55,118 bases of DNA from Bacillota bacterium (GCA_029782095.1 JAKOVL010000109.1:1-55118), one strand, 5' to 3'. Numbered from the stretch's first letter, positions 35,006 through 44,006 are shown. The notes: generated by a model from the letters alone, not told the origin. Translations and numbers: made by a program.

Positions 35006-35033
35006 ATCATAGCACACGCTGAAATAATTGCAA
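35006..35033 (-). promoter_or_regulatory. Sigma-A-type promoter of serA
   Basis: On the minus strand TTGCAA (35028-35033) and TATGAT (35006-35011) are separated by 16 bp. The predicted leader is about 70 nt and shows no T-box hallmark. Confidence 0.6.
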
Positions 35034-35052
35034 GAAAAAAGGCAGAAAAAAA

Positions 35053-35164
35053 GGCGTCCCAAAAGCCAGTTGGGACGGCCCCTTGCGTTTGCTCTTTAAA
35101 ATAAATTGTACAAGTACCATTAAAAGGATTTAGAAAATATCAGATGAAACAGCGGCCATCTTGG
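35053..35164 (+). repeat. Dispersed repeat, copy B
   Basis: The hairpin GGCGTCCCAA/TTGGGACGGCC at 35053-35080 is followed by an AT-rich middle and TTTAGAAAATATCAGAT...ACAGCGGCCATCTTGG. The same blocks, in the same order and spacing, occur in copy A (minus strand of 12098-12212). It sits in the serA upstream gap. Confidence 0.75.
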
Positions 35165-35167
35165 CTA

Positions 35168-35200
35168 TGGCAAAGGGGCTGCCCCTTTAGGACAGCCCCT
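35168..35200 (-). terminator. Possible terminator of the small basic peptide gene
   Basis: AGGGGCTG (35174-35181) pairs with CAGCCCCT (35193-35200). On the minus strand a short TTT follows. It lies about 100 bp beyond the stop at 35304. Confidence 0.45.
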
Positions 35201-35303
35201 TCAGGCAGCGGTTCAAACCGAACGCAACAGGTCGGCGGCCGTTAGAAGCCATACCGGCAGCCGGCCCGGCATTTTCAAGATCAAGATATAACAGACAATA
35301 TGC

Positions 35304-35402
35304 CTAAGTACGGCCTTTTAACCGTTTCCGCTTTTTGGCACGCCGTCTCTTTTTGCGCTGCCTTTTCAACTGCTTACGCGTTTTAACTTTTTTTGATGAC
35401 AG
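35304..35402 (-). CDS. 32-residue Lys/Arg-rich peptide, apparent CTG start
   Basis: The open frame encodes about 32 residues, of which roughly two thirds are Lys or Arg (for example KRQRKKRRRAKKRKR), ending LKGRT before TAG. AGGAGG at 35411-35416 lies eight bases before CTG 35402. The frame closes upstream at a TAA and contains no ATG, GTG or TTG, so CTG is the only plausible start. The composition recalls very small ribosome-associated proteins (bTHX, bS22 type) but no motif match is convincing. It could bind RNA or DNA. It lies between GerMN and serA genes on the same strand. Confidence 0.55.
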   Translation of the reverse strand: MSSKKVKTRKQLKRQRKKRRRAKKRKRLKGRT

Positions 35403-35590
35403 TGCCGTCTCCTCCTTTAACTTTCGCTGCCATTACCCGGTACAAGTATTAAAACCCAGTGACCATTATAGCACCGGTTTTACTGTAAAAAAAGACATAT
35501 TTTTATAATCCGTTAACCTGTACCCTGTAAACACTAAATTATTCTCCGAAAATATTTTTTTTCCTGCCTGCAAGCATAAGACCGGCACCA

Positions 35591-36286
35591 TCAAAGGCTG
35601 AATTGTTTTGCCAGATCCTGGCGAGAAAGCGGTTTATCCCAGAAAAAATACCTGTCTTCCCAGGGATGGCCGCCAACCAGAACCTGGACCGCTTCAACCG
35701 TGGGAAACTGGGTCGCCGTAAAGACAATTGATTGGATAAAGACTGTTCCGCCCAGGGAGCCGCCGCCACTAAGCTCCAGGACTTCGGGCGAAAAATCGAT
35801 CAGGGCCACCCCATTTTTTAGCTCCAAATTTAAAAGGCGCGTCTCTTCAGGCAGCGTCCTCCCCGCCCCTATCTCTCCTTCCAAGGGGCCGCGGATCAAC
35901 TCCTGCAGCGCCAGCCTCAAAACGGCCTCCTGAAAAGGAACCGTCCGGGTTACCGGGGCAACATACCCGTAAGGGCCGCACTCCGCCGCCGCCAAGGCCC
36001 TTTCATCGGCAAAGAACAGCTGCAGGGCCACCATCTGAACAGGCTGGCTCTCCGGCGTTGCCGCCGGCTCAACTGCAGATTCTCCGGACGAAGGCGAGGG
36101 GCCGTCAAACTCCCCCAAAAAATTGGGATCCGCATGGTCTTCACTGCCCTCACGGGGATCATGATCCGGCGCAGCCGGCGCGGCGGCGTTAAAAAAGTAG
36201 CCCATGGCAAAATATACTGCCGGAACAGCAGCCGCCGCAAACACTATCGCAAAAAGAACCAATTTAAGCCAGCTTTTTTTCAGCAT
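35591..36286 (-). CDS. GerMN-domain lipoprotein-like/sporulation protein
   Basis: About 231 residues: an N-terminal signal anchor (residues 5-30), an acidic Pro/Ser/Glu-rich linker (35-85) and a C-terminal GerMN domain (VALQLFFADERA...LIRGP..GEIGAGRTLPEETRLLNLELKNGVALIDFS). GerMN is the repeated domain of GerM, a protein needed for sporulation and germination in Bacillus; here there is a single copy. No lipobox Cys is seen. ATG 36286 is preferred, with AAGGAG seven bases upstream; a GTG directly before it is an alternative. Confidence 0.85.
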   Translation of the reverse strand: MLKKSWLKLVLFAIVFAAAAVPAVYFAMGYFFNAAAPAAPDHDPREGSEDHADPNFLGEFDGPSPSSGESAVEPAATPESQPVQMVALQLFFADERALAAAECGPYGYVAPVTRTVPFQEAVLRLALQELIRGPLEGEIGAGRTLPEETRLLNLELKNGVALIDFSPEVLELSGGGSLGGTVFIQSIVFTATQFPTVEAVQVLVGGHPWEDRYFFWDKPLSRQDLAKQFSL

Positions 36287-36419
36287 CACGTCGCTCCTTA
36301 ATCTTTAACGTTTAATCTTATTATGGCCCCCCGGCATACCGTTGTATCCAAAAAGACGCTTCTATGCCGGAAAAAGGACACAAGCTGCGCTGGTTGAAAA
36401 CCTTTTCCGGTAATGCAAT

Positions 36420-36448
36420 TTGTCAGCGGCAGAACCATGAGCTATAAT
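36420..36448 (+). promoter_or_regulatory. Sigma-A-type promoter of nrdJ
   Basis: TTGTCA (36420-36425), 17 bp, TATAAT (36443-36448). The leader is about 180 nt and contains an inverted repeat TTCCAC/GTGGAA near 36497-36521. I saw no B12 riboswitch core and no NrdR box pair. The remainder of 36287-36636 shows no gene. Confidence 0.65.
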
Positions 36449-36636
36449 TTTTATAGCCTGTCCCTGAATACAGCGACATTTTTCCTGCAATTCCACTTAT
36501 GGCTACAATTTTTTTGTGGAACGGCAAGGCTTTGGTGCTTTAACAGCGAATTTACTTTCGAAAGCGATAATTGAGCAGTTTACGGCGGGCCAGGAAACCC
36601 AGGGCAAACTTTTCGGAGAAGGAGGAGCCAGCAGCT

Positions 36637-39600
36637 TTGGAAATCAGCGAAAATGCCAGGATCACTTATGAGAAACGCTACCTGAGGAAAGATCAGCAGG
36701 GCAACGTCATTGAAACCCCGGAGGATCTGCTGAGACGGGTAGCTAAAAATATTGCCGCAGTGGAGAAAAATTACGGCAAAGAGGAGCAGGAGATCAAGAA
36801 GCTGGAAGAAGAATTTTTTGAAATTATGAGCAACGCTCTGTTTATGCCCAACTCTCCCACCCTGATGAATGCGGGGCGAGAGTTGCAGCAGCTCAGCGCC
36901 TGTTTTGTATTGCCCATTGAGGACAGCATGGAAGGTATTTTTACTTCCTTAAAACATATGGCCCTGGTGCAGAAAACCGGCGGGGGGACAGGATTCTCCT
37001 TTGATCGCCTGCGCCCGAAAGGTGATTTCGTCCGCTCGACCAACGGAGTGGCCAGCGGCCCCATCTCTTTTCTAAAAATCTTCGACGCGGCCACGGAAGC
37101 GGTCAAGCAGGGCGGAACCCGCCGCGGCGCCAACATGGGTTCGCTGATCTACAATCACCCCAACATCCTGGAATTTATCTGCTGTAAAGAGAGCGAAGAT
37201 GAGATCACCAACTTCAACTTGTCCGTGGCTGTATCCGATGAATTTATGCGCAAAGCCACCGGGGAGGACCCGGATCCTTTTTATACCCTCATCAACCCCC
37301 GCAACGGCGAACCATACATCAACCCGGAAACCGGCGAGGTGGCAAGGTTAAATGCCGTGGAAGTTTTTCGTTTAATTGTTGAAAAAGCGTGGAACAAGGG
37401 TGATCCCGGCATAATCTTTATTGATCAGATGAATCGGTTTAACCCGACGCCCCATTTAGGCAAGTATGAAACGACCAATCCGTGCGTGCCCGGCGATACA
37501 TATGTTCTGACCGATGAAGGTCCCAGGATGGTCAGGGATCTCCTGGGAAAGAGCGCCACCCTCATCGTCAACGGAAAGCCTTTCCGGACCACGGAGGCAG
37601 GTTTTTTCTCTACGGGCATTAAGCCCCTCCTTTTGATCAAAACCAAGGAAGGCTACTGTTTCCGGGCCACCGCTGACCATCCCGTTCTCAAGGTTAAGAA
37701 AAAGACGAGACACACCCTGGAAAAGGAGTGGACCAACGCGGCGCTGCTGCAGCCCGGTGACGAGATTATGCTCCATGACCACCGGGAATTTTCCGGGTGG
37801 AGCGGCCTTTATGGAGAGGAAGAGGGCTATCTCGTTGGACTGTTGTCAGGCGATGGAACGCTGAAATCCGGCAAGGCCGTTCTCTCCCTTTGGCCGCAGC
37901 AGGGAACAGAGGAAGTTATGGCTGCAGGCCTTGAGGCCGCCGTTGCCCTTCCCCACAGGAGCAATTTCAGGAGATGGAGGATGGTCAATGGCCGGAATGA
38001 GCACAGGCTAAGCCTGGCCAAGATAGCCTTCTCCCTGGGAATGACGCCGGGGCATAAAACGATCACTCCATACCTAGAAACCCGGACCTCTTCAGACTTT
38101 GCCAGGGGCTTCCTGAGAGGCATCTTCGATGCCGGCGGCTCTGTGCAAGGCTCCCCGGAGAAGGGCATTTCCATCCGTCTGGCCCATAGCGACTTGGCAC
38201 AGCTCCAGGCTGTCCAGCGCATGCTTGCCCGCTTTGGCATCGTCAGCTCAATCCATGCCAGCGGGCGTAAAAAAAGTGTTGCCTCGCTGCCGGACGGCAA
38301 AAAGGGATCCGCCCTTTATGAAACCGCGCCGCAGCACGAGTTAATCATCACCAAAAACAATCTATTTACCTTCGCCGAGCGGATCGGGTTTGTCGATGGC
38401 GCGAAAAAAAGCCGCCTGGGGGCGGCCCTGGCTTCCTGTCGCCGCAGGCTCGATCGTGAGCGCTTCACGGTTACCGTTGAAGCGGTAACTCCCGCCGGAA
38501 CCGAAGAGGTTTACGATGTCCAGGTTCCCGGTGTCAACGCCTTCGACGCCAACGGCCTGGTGGTTCACAACTGCGGGGAACAGCCCCTGCTGCCCTACGA
38601 GGCCTGCTGCCTCGGCTCCATCAACCTGGGCAAATTCGTTACCCCGGACCGGCAGATAGACTGGGATGCCCTGAAGCGGGTGGTCAAAATTGCCGTCCGC
38701 TTCCTGGACAATGTCATCGATGCCAGCAACTATGTCATTGACGAGATCGCCCAGATGCACAAGCACGGCAACCGCAAAATCGGCCTGGGGGTGATGGGCT
38801 GGCATGATATGCTGGTCCGGCTGAATCTACCCTACGACTCGGAGGAGGCGCTAAAGACCGGGGAGCAGGTGATGTGCTTTATCAATACGGAAGCGAAGCG
38901 GGAATCGGTTCTTCTGGCGGCGGAGCGGGGTGTCTTTCCCAATTTCAAAGGCAGCATTTATGATACCGGCCGGGAAGAAGACCGCGTCCGCAACGCTACC
39001 CGCACGACCATCGCCCCCACCGGTACCATCTCCATACTGGCGGGTGCCAGCAGCGGCATCGAGCCATACTTCAGCATCGCTTTTGAGCGTAAGAATATTC
39101 TGGGTGGGTTAAGCCTTACGGAGGTTAACCCGCTTTTCCTGGAAATGGCGCAGGAGGGCGGTTTTTACAGCGACGAGCTGATGCAGGCCATAGCCAAAAC
39201 CGGATCAATTCCCGCCGACGCCCCGGTGCCCGACCAGGTTAGAAAATTATTTAAAACAGCCATGGAAATCGACGTTAGCTGGCATGTCAGGCACCAGGCC
39301 GTTTTTCAAAAACACACCGACAATGCGGTCAGCAAAACGATAAACCTGCGCAAAGAAGCCACCGTGGAAGATGTCCAAAACGCTTATATCACCGCATGGA
39401 AAATGGGCTGTAAAGGCATCACCATCTACCGGGACGGCTCCCGGGAGAAGCAGGTGCTTAATGTCGGATCTGCGCAGGATAAAGAAAGTCTCAAGCCGTC
39501 CAAGCGGCCCAAAACCCTGGTCGGCCACACCACCTGCTTGCGCACCTCCCTGGGCAACCTCTTTGTCACCGTCAACACGGTGGAAGGCAAGCCCTTTGAA

Positions 39601-39945
39601 CTCTTCGCCCAAATCGGCAAAGCGGGCAGCGATGTCGTCGCCTTTACCGAAGCCATCGCCAGGCTGGTTTCACTGGCCCTGCGCTGCGGCGTAAGCGTTG
39701 ACGAAATTGTGGCCCAGCTGGAAGGAATCGGCGGAGCCCGCTCTGTTGGCTACGGACCCAATCGCATCATGAGCGTTCCCGACGCCATCGGCCGGGCTTT
39801 GAGAGAACTGTCATGTTCAGCCACGGGAAGCGGAAACGCAGGCAACAACCATTGCCGGGAAATTTGCCCCGAGTGCGGCACCGGCGCCTTAATCCGGGCG
39901 GAAGGCTGCTCCAAGTGCGAAGCCTGCGGTTATAGCGAATGCTAG
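36637..39945 (+). CDS. nrdJ: Vitamin B12-dependent ribonucleoside-diphosphate reductase with intein
   Basis: Class II ribonucleotide reductase, which uses adenosylcobalamin instead of oxygen, so it suits an anaerobe. Motifs are LSACFVLPIEDSMEGIF (redox Cys), GGTGFSFDRLRPKGD, the split active-site NP-CGEQPL, ISILAGASSGIEPYFS, and a C-terminal zinc-ribbon-like CPECG...CSKCEACGYSEC. The 1102-residue precursor contains a 363-residue intein, leaving about 739 residues after splicing, normal for NrdJ. TTG 36637 is favoured because AAGGAGG lies upstream and the family starts here; the frame is open to a TTG at 36571. Confidence 0.95.
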   Translation: MEISENARITYEKRYLRKDQQGNVIETPEDLLRRVAKNIAAVEKNYGKEEQEIKKLEEEFFEIMSNALFMPNSPTLMNAGRELQQLSACFVLPIEDSMEGIFTSLKHMALVQKTGGGTGFSFDRLRPKGDFVRSTNGVASGPISFLKIFDAATEAVKQGGTRRGANMGSLIYNHPNILEFICCKESEDEITNFNLSVAVSDEFMRKATGEDPDPFYTLINPRNGEPYINPETGEVARLNAVEVFRLIVEKAWNKGDPGIIFIDQMNRFNPTPHLGKYETTNPCVPGDTYVLTDEGPRMVRDLLGKSATLIVNGKPFRTTEAGFFSTGIKPLLLIKTKEGYCFRATADHPVLKVKKKTRHTLEKEWTNAALLQPGDEIMLHDHREFSGWSGLYGEEEGYLVGLLSGDGTLKSGKAVLSLWPQQGTEEVMAAGLEAAVALPHRSNFRRWRMVNGRNEHRLSLAKIAFSLGMTPGHKTITPYLETRTSSDFARGFLRGIFDAGGSVQGSPEKGISIRLAHSDLAQLQAVQRMLARFGIVSSIHASGRKKSVASLPDGKKGSALYETAPQHELIITKNNLFTFAERIGFVDGAKKSRLGAALASCRRRLDRERFTVTVEAVTPAGTEEVYDVQVPGVNAFDANGLVVHNCGEQPLLPYEACCLGSINLGKFVTPDRQIDWDALKRVVKIAVRFLDNVIDASNYVIDEIAQMHKHGNRKIGLGVMGWHDMLVRLNLPYDSEEALKTGEQVMCFINTEAKRESVLLAAERGVFPNFKGSIYDTGREEDRVRNATRTTIAPTGTISILAGASSGIEPYFSIAFERKNILGGLSLTEVNPLFLEMAQEGGFYSDELMQAIAKTGSIPADAPVPDQVRKLFKTAMEIDVSWHVRHQAVFQKHTDNAVSKTINLRKEATVEDVQNAYITAWKMGCKGITIYRDGSREKQVLNVGSAQDKESLKPSKRPKTLVGHTTCLRTSLGNLFVTVNTVEGKPFELFAQIGKAGSDVVAFTEAIARLVSLALRCGVSVDEIVAQLEGIGGARSVGYGPNRIMSVPDAIGRALRELSCSATGSGNAGNNHCREICPECGTGALIRAEGCSKCEACGYSEC
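37483..38571 (+). other. Intein with LAGLIDADG homing endonuclease, inside nrdJ
   Basis: The 363-residue intein begins with CVPGDTYVLTDEG (Cys1, block A), has the block B TADHPVL, and ends VVHN before Cys+1 of the extein, so all standard splicing residues are present. Two dodecapeptide motifs, LVGLLSGDGTL (Asp about 124) and FLRGIFDAGGS (Asp about 216), mark a DOD endonuclease that looks intact. The insertion falls between Pro and Cys of the NPCGE active site. Confidence 0.96.
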
Positions 39946-40022
39946 ACCCCATCACAAAATACCGGGGCTGCATCATGATCTTAAAAACGGTTACTGCAAA
40001 GTAAGAAGGAGACAATAGCAGC

Positions 40023-42023
40023 TTGAAAGTTTATCGCACCGCCTGCCCCTTGAATTGCTGGGATCAGTGCTCCTTTATCGTTACGGTAAAAGATAATACT
40101 GTTATCTCCATTGAGCCCGATCCGGCGCAGAAAATTACCGGGCGCTTCATTTGCGCCAAGGGGCGCAAGCATATTTCGCGGCTGCGCCGGCCGGATCGCC
40201 TCACCGTCCCGCTGGTCAAAACCGCCTCCGGCTTTCAGCCAATCCCCTGGCCGGAGGCGCTGGCCCTGGCTGCATCCAAAATCAAGGAGGCCCTAAACCG
40301 GTACGGCCCCCTGTCGCTGCTGCACTATTATGACAGCGGGCACGGCGGCCTGTTGAAAAATATTGAATCCCGCTTTTTTAGCGCCCTGGGCGGCTGCACT
40401 GTCCATAAGGGCAGTCTCTGCTGGAGCGCCGGCCTGGCCGCCCAAACTTATGATTTTGGGGCGGCGCTCTCCCACGCCCTGGATGATCTGTATAATTCCC
40501 GTTTAATCATCATCTGGGGCCGCAACCCCGCCGCCACCGCCCGGCACCAGCTGCCTTTCATCCTTAAAGCCAGGCAGAAGGGCGCCCGCCTGGTGGTGAT
40601 CGACCCGCTGCACACCGCCACCGCGGCCCTGGCCGACGAACATATCTCGCCGCGGCCTGCCAGCGACGGCGCCCTGGCCCTAGGCATGGCTCACCTGATC
40701 ATTAAAGAAAAACTTTTGGACGAAGCCTTTATCCGGGAGCGCAGCTCGGGCTTTGCCGCCTATCGAAAGATGGTGGAGGATTACCCGCCGGAAAAGGTCG
40801 CCGCCATCACCGGCCTGCCTGTTGGGCAGATCATTGGCCTGGCCAGGCTCTACGCCACCACAGGGCCGGCGGCCATCCTTTTAGGCTACGGCCTGCAGCG
40901 GCACAGCAACAGCGGCAACACGATCCGGGCCATTGACGCCCTGGCCGCGCTGACTGGCAATATCGGGGTTCCCGGGGGCGGGGTGAGCTATGCCAATTTC
41001 CAGGTGGCCCCTTATATTGACAGCAGCTTACTTGAAGGTGAAGATTTAAAACCGCAGCGCCGTTATTACCCCAAGCCTTGCCTTGCTGCGGCCCTGCAGC
41101 ACCAATTGAAGGACCCCCCGGTTCAAGTGGCTTATATCAGCCGCGCCAATCCTTTGACCCAGGTTGGGGACAGCGCCGCGCTAAAGCAGGCTTTTGCAGC
41201 CATACCGTTCAAAATAGTGTCCGAGCTGTTCATGACCGATACCGCGGCGGCGGACCTGGTGCTGCCCTGTACCGCTTTTCTGGAAGAAGAAGATCTCTAC
41301 TACAACTCCATGAGCCACTGCTATCTCAACTACGGGCCCAAAATTATCGACCCACCCGGCCAATGCCGCCACGAATACGAGATTATGCAGGCCCTGGCCC
41401 GGGAACTGGGGGCAACCGGCTTCCCCCAGCTTCCGGCGGAAGAGCTGCTGGCCAAACTGATACTGCCCCTGACCAGGGAAAAAGGAATCACCTTGCAGCA
41501 GTTGAAGGCAGGGCCCCTTCTGCTGCCCGGAGCAAAGGCGGTACCCTGGCGCCACGGTCCCTTTGCCACGGCGGACGGGAAATTTAATTTTTATGCCCCC
41601 GCCGCGGAAAACGAAGGAGGCACCGCCTTGCCCCATTACCAGGCGCCGCGGGAGCTCAGCAACAGCCGCCTGCACCAGCAGGGTTACCGCTACTGGTTTG
41701 TCACCCCCCACCCCGCCGACTCCATCCATTCAGCGCACCGGCTGCCCGGCGAGGCCAAAAGACCTCGAGTATACCTCTCCCCGCAGCTGGCAGAAGAACA
41801 CGGCCTGGCCCAAGGCGACCGCGCCCGCGTCTCTTCACCGCGCGGCTTCCTGGAAGCGGAGGTAAGCCTCAGTCCAAAAATTCCCCCCGCAACAGTCATG
41901 GTCTACGAAGGCTGGTGGGAACACAGCGGAGCCGCCGTAAACAATCTGACCTCCGGAGAACTAACCGACCTGGGAAACCAGGCTGCCCTATACGATTGCC
42001 TGTGCAAAATCGAAAAAGTATGA
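40023..42023 (+). CDS. Molybdopterin-dependent oxidoreductase (DMSO reductase family)
   Basis: The 666-residue protein binds a bis-molybdopterin cofactor and one [4Fe-4S] cluster, from Cys residues in CPLNCWDQC and the later FICAKGR. The candidate metal ligand is the Cys in KGSLCWSAG (residue 133), at about the place of the Sec/Cys in formate dehydrogenase H. Further family blocks are IIIWGRNPA, GYGLQRHSNSGN, ANPLTQ and the C-terminal AEEHGLAQGDRARVSSPRG. There is no Tat signal, membrane subunit or ferredoxin subunit gene, so it is probably cytosolic. Substrate unknown. TTG 40023 lies 11 bases after AAGGAG. Confidence 0.88.
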   Translation: MKVYRTACPLNCWDQCSFIVTVKDNTVISIEPDPAQKITGRFICAKGRKHISRLRRPDRLTVPLVKTASGFQPIPWPEALALAASKIKEALNRYGPLSLLHYYDSGHGGLLKNIESRFFSALGGCTVHKGSLCWSAGLAAQTYDFGAALSHALDDLYNSRLIIIWGRNPAATARHQLPFILKARQKGARLVVIDPLHTATAALADEHISPRPASDGALALGMAHLIIKEKLLDEAFIRERSSGFAAYRKMVEDYPPEKVAAITGLPVGQIIGLARLYATTGPAAILLGYGLQRHSNSGNTIRAIDALAALTGNIGVPGGGVSYANFQVAPYIDSSLLEGEDLKPQRRYYPKPCLAAALQHQLKDPPVQVAYISRANPLTQVGDSAALKQAFAAIPFKIVSELFMTDTAAADLVLPCTAFLEEEDLYYNSMSHCYLNYGPKIIDPPGQCRHEYEIMQALARELGATGFPQLPAEELLAKLILPLTREKGITLQQLKAGPLLLPGAKAVPWRHGPFATADGKFNFYAPAAENEGGTALPHYQAPRELSNSRLHQQGYRYWFVTPHPADSIHSAHRLPGEAKRPRVYLSPQLAEEHGLAQGDRARVSSPRGFLEAEVSLSPKIPPATVMVYEGWWEHSGAAVNNLTSGELTDLGNQAALYDCLCKIEKV

Positions 42024-42044
42024 CCAGGCGGGGCGGCCCTGTCT

Positions 42045-42086
42045 AAATAAAATGGCAGGCGACCCCAAAAGGCGCGGCCGCCTGCC
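42045..42086 (-). terminator. Terminator of the permuted binding-protein gene
   Basis: GGCAGGCG (42054-42061) pairs with CGCCTGCC (42079-42086). On the minus strand it is followed by ATTTTATTT. It lies just past the stop at 42109. Confidence 0.8.
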
Positions 42087-42108
42087 TAAGCTCCAACAGG
42101 ATGTCCCT

Positions 42109-43749
42109 TTATTTTCCTGCGGGATGATAATAGCGAAAACCGTCTTCACCCAGCTTCCAGCCTGCTTCATCCAGCAGCTGTGCGGCCTTTTCCTGGTCAA
42201 AGGGCAGCGGTTTTATGCTGGGATCATAAGCCCAGGAGACGGAAGACATATGGCTGGTCTGGACGATGGCCATGCCGTCAAAAAGATCTTCCACCATGGC
42301 CCAGCGGTCCAATGCATAAGTAATGGCGCGGCGGACCCTGACATCGCTGAGGATGGGATGATGCAGGTTCATGCCCATGTACTGGTATGAGTTTGCCGGC
42401 ATTTCATGAATGCGGAGGCCGTTTTTTTCAAGCAGGGCCAGATCTCCGGTATTGGGCTGCACCCGGGCAATATCGGTCTGGCCGGTAATCAGCTCGGCCT
42501 TGGCTACGTCGGCGGCGGCCACCTTAACGATAATCCTCTCCAGGTCAGGCTTGCCGCGATGAAAGTTCTCGTAAGCTTCCAACTCGGTAAACTGCCCTGC
42601 CTCGTAGCGAACAAACTTATAGGGGCCGGCGCCGATTGGCGCGGAGATGGCCGGATGGTATTCCAGATCGGCAATCTCTGTCTCTTCAAAAACATGCTTG
42701 GGCGAGATCGACCAGACGGCGATGTTGGTCAGGCTGGGTGCATCTACTTTGCTTAAACAAAATTTTATGGTCCGCTCATTGACGATTTCAATGCCGGACA
42801 GCTCATCTGCAGCCCCTGAATTAAACTCTGTAAACCCTTCGATCAAGGACCACATGCTGGCGCGGACACCGGTGTAGTCAGGGTGGCACATCCACTCGAA
42901 AGTCCACTTGACATCTTCGGCGGTTACTTTTTCACCATCATGAAAATAAATATCGTCCCTCAGGGTGAAGGTGATCTCTCTGTTGTCTGCGCTGATTTCC
43001 ATGGACTCGGCCAGTTCGGGAACGAGCCTGTAGTCATGATCCGGATCAAAACGCATCAATCCGGCGAAAACCGGAGCATAGGAGTAGACGTCATAAGTAC
43101 TTCCCGCCAGATTGTCGTTGAACAACCCCTGCGGCTCGCTCCAGATGGCGATAACAACCTGGTTGTCGCCGCTGGTGACTTTCCAATCCCAAACATCCCA
43201 GAAAAGGCCGAATGAATCGGGCCGAAAGTTTATCAGGCGCGGATTGGCCGCCCAGGCTTCTTTCTCGGCGTAAAGAAAAACATAGGGCGCTTCGTCCACC
43301 AGCAGCTGCTGCCATTGCTGATAGATGGCAAAGCGTTCTTCCTGGTCAAGGGTAGCGCGGCCGGCACGAATAAGGCGGTCGTTGTCGGGGTGATCGAAGC
43401 CGACGGCATTCCAGGCAGCACTGCTCAGCCATATCCCTGTAGGATCGGGTTCCAGGCCCAGAGACCAGCCCAGCAGATACAGATCAAAATTTCTCTCTTC
43501 GAAAAGCTGTGCGGCCAAAGCGTTGATTTCCTTTGCCTCCAGGACAACTTCAATGCCTATTTCGGCCAGCATTTCCTTAATCATCTCTGCATTTCGTTCA
43601 CGCGGCTTGTTTCCGGTGGGATAGCTTAAGGTCAAGGTCAATCGCTGAGGTTCTTCCCCGCCGCTGTCATCCCGGAAGCACCCGGCCAGCAGGACAACCG
43701 GCAGCACTAGCAGCATCGCCAGGAAAGCCAGACCCATTCTTTTTGCCAT
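42109..43749 (-). CDS. Solute-binding lipoprotein (SBP_bac_5) with circularly permuted lobe order
   Basis: The 546-residue lipoprotein has a signal peptide and lipobox LLAGC (Cys24). Residues 36-191 (RLTLTLSYPTGN...LLGWSLG.EPDPTGIW...LFWDVWDWKV) are what normally forms the C-terminal part of a peptide/nickel binding protein. Residues 196-546 (NQVVIAIWSEPQGLF...VRRAITYALDR...EKAAQLLDEAGW...HPAGK) are what normally comes first. The protein stops exactly where the canonical chain would go on to RLTLTL. Length equals a single normal protein. It lies 363 bp after oppF, beyond a terminator, and follows its own ribosome binding site AAGGGG. Probable role: peptide or metal-chelate capture for the neighbouring Opp permease. 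Confidence 0.92.
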   Translation of the reverse strand: MAKRMGLAFLAMLLVLPVVLLAGCFRDDSGGEEPQRLTLTLSYPTGNKPRERNAEMIKEMLAEIGIEVVLEAKEINALAAQLFEERNFDLYLLGWSLGLEPDPTGIWLSSAAWNAVGFDHPDNDRLIRAGRATLDQEERFAIYQQWQQLLVDEAPYVFLYAEKEAWAANPRLINFRPDSFGLFWDVWDWKVTSGDNQVVIAIWSEPQGLFNDNLAGSTYDVYSYAPVFAGLMRFDPDHDYRLVPELAESMEISADNREITFTLRDDIYFHDGEKVTAEDVKWTFEWMCHPDYTGVRASMWSLIEGFTEFNSGAADELSGIEIVNERTIKFCLSKVDAPSLTNIAVWSISPKHVFEETEIADLEYHPAISAPIGAGPYKFVRYEAGQFTELEAYENFHRGKPDLERIIVKVAAADVAKAELITGQTDIARVQPNTGDLALLEKNGLRIHEMPANSYQYMGMNLHHPILSDVRVRRAITYALDRWAMVEDLFDGMAIVQTSHMSSVSWAYDPSIKPLPFDQEKAAQLLDEAGWKLGEDGFRYYHPAGK

Positions 43750-43945
43750 ATGCCAATCCCCTTTGTGTTTGCCGGATCTATGTTGCGGCTTCACCCGATT
43801 ATGCTTCAAAATTCGAGTAAAATTTACATATTTTCTAACAACAAGGCGCATACTTCGACATCGATGGAAGCTTTTCCTGCTTCGGGCTGCGCCGCCGACT
43901 AGCCGCAGACCATCCCCCCAAGTCTACCGGGAACTTTTCCAGGGC

Positions 43946-44006
43946 AAAAAGAGCGAAGGGAACGCTTGCCGGGCCCAAACTGCTTTGGGCCGTTTATGGC
44001 GTTCCC
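43946..44006 (-). terminator. Terminator of the opp operon
   Basis: A long hairpin forms from GGGAACGC (43958-43965) and GCGTTCCC (43999-44006), with an inner GGGCCCAAA/TTTGGGCC. On the minus strand CTCTTTTTG follows. It separates oppF from the permuted binding-protein gene. The rest of 43750-44112 contains no gene. Confidence 0.78.

Noticed and set aside
34931-35040. T-box leader for serA
   Set aside because: The leader is only about 70 nt and lacks the T-box sequence and terminator.
36287-36636. B12 riboswitch or NrdR boxes upstream of nrdJ
   Set aside because: Neither the B12-box core nor paired ACACTATATATAGTG-like boxes could be found.
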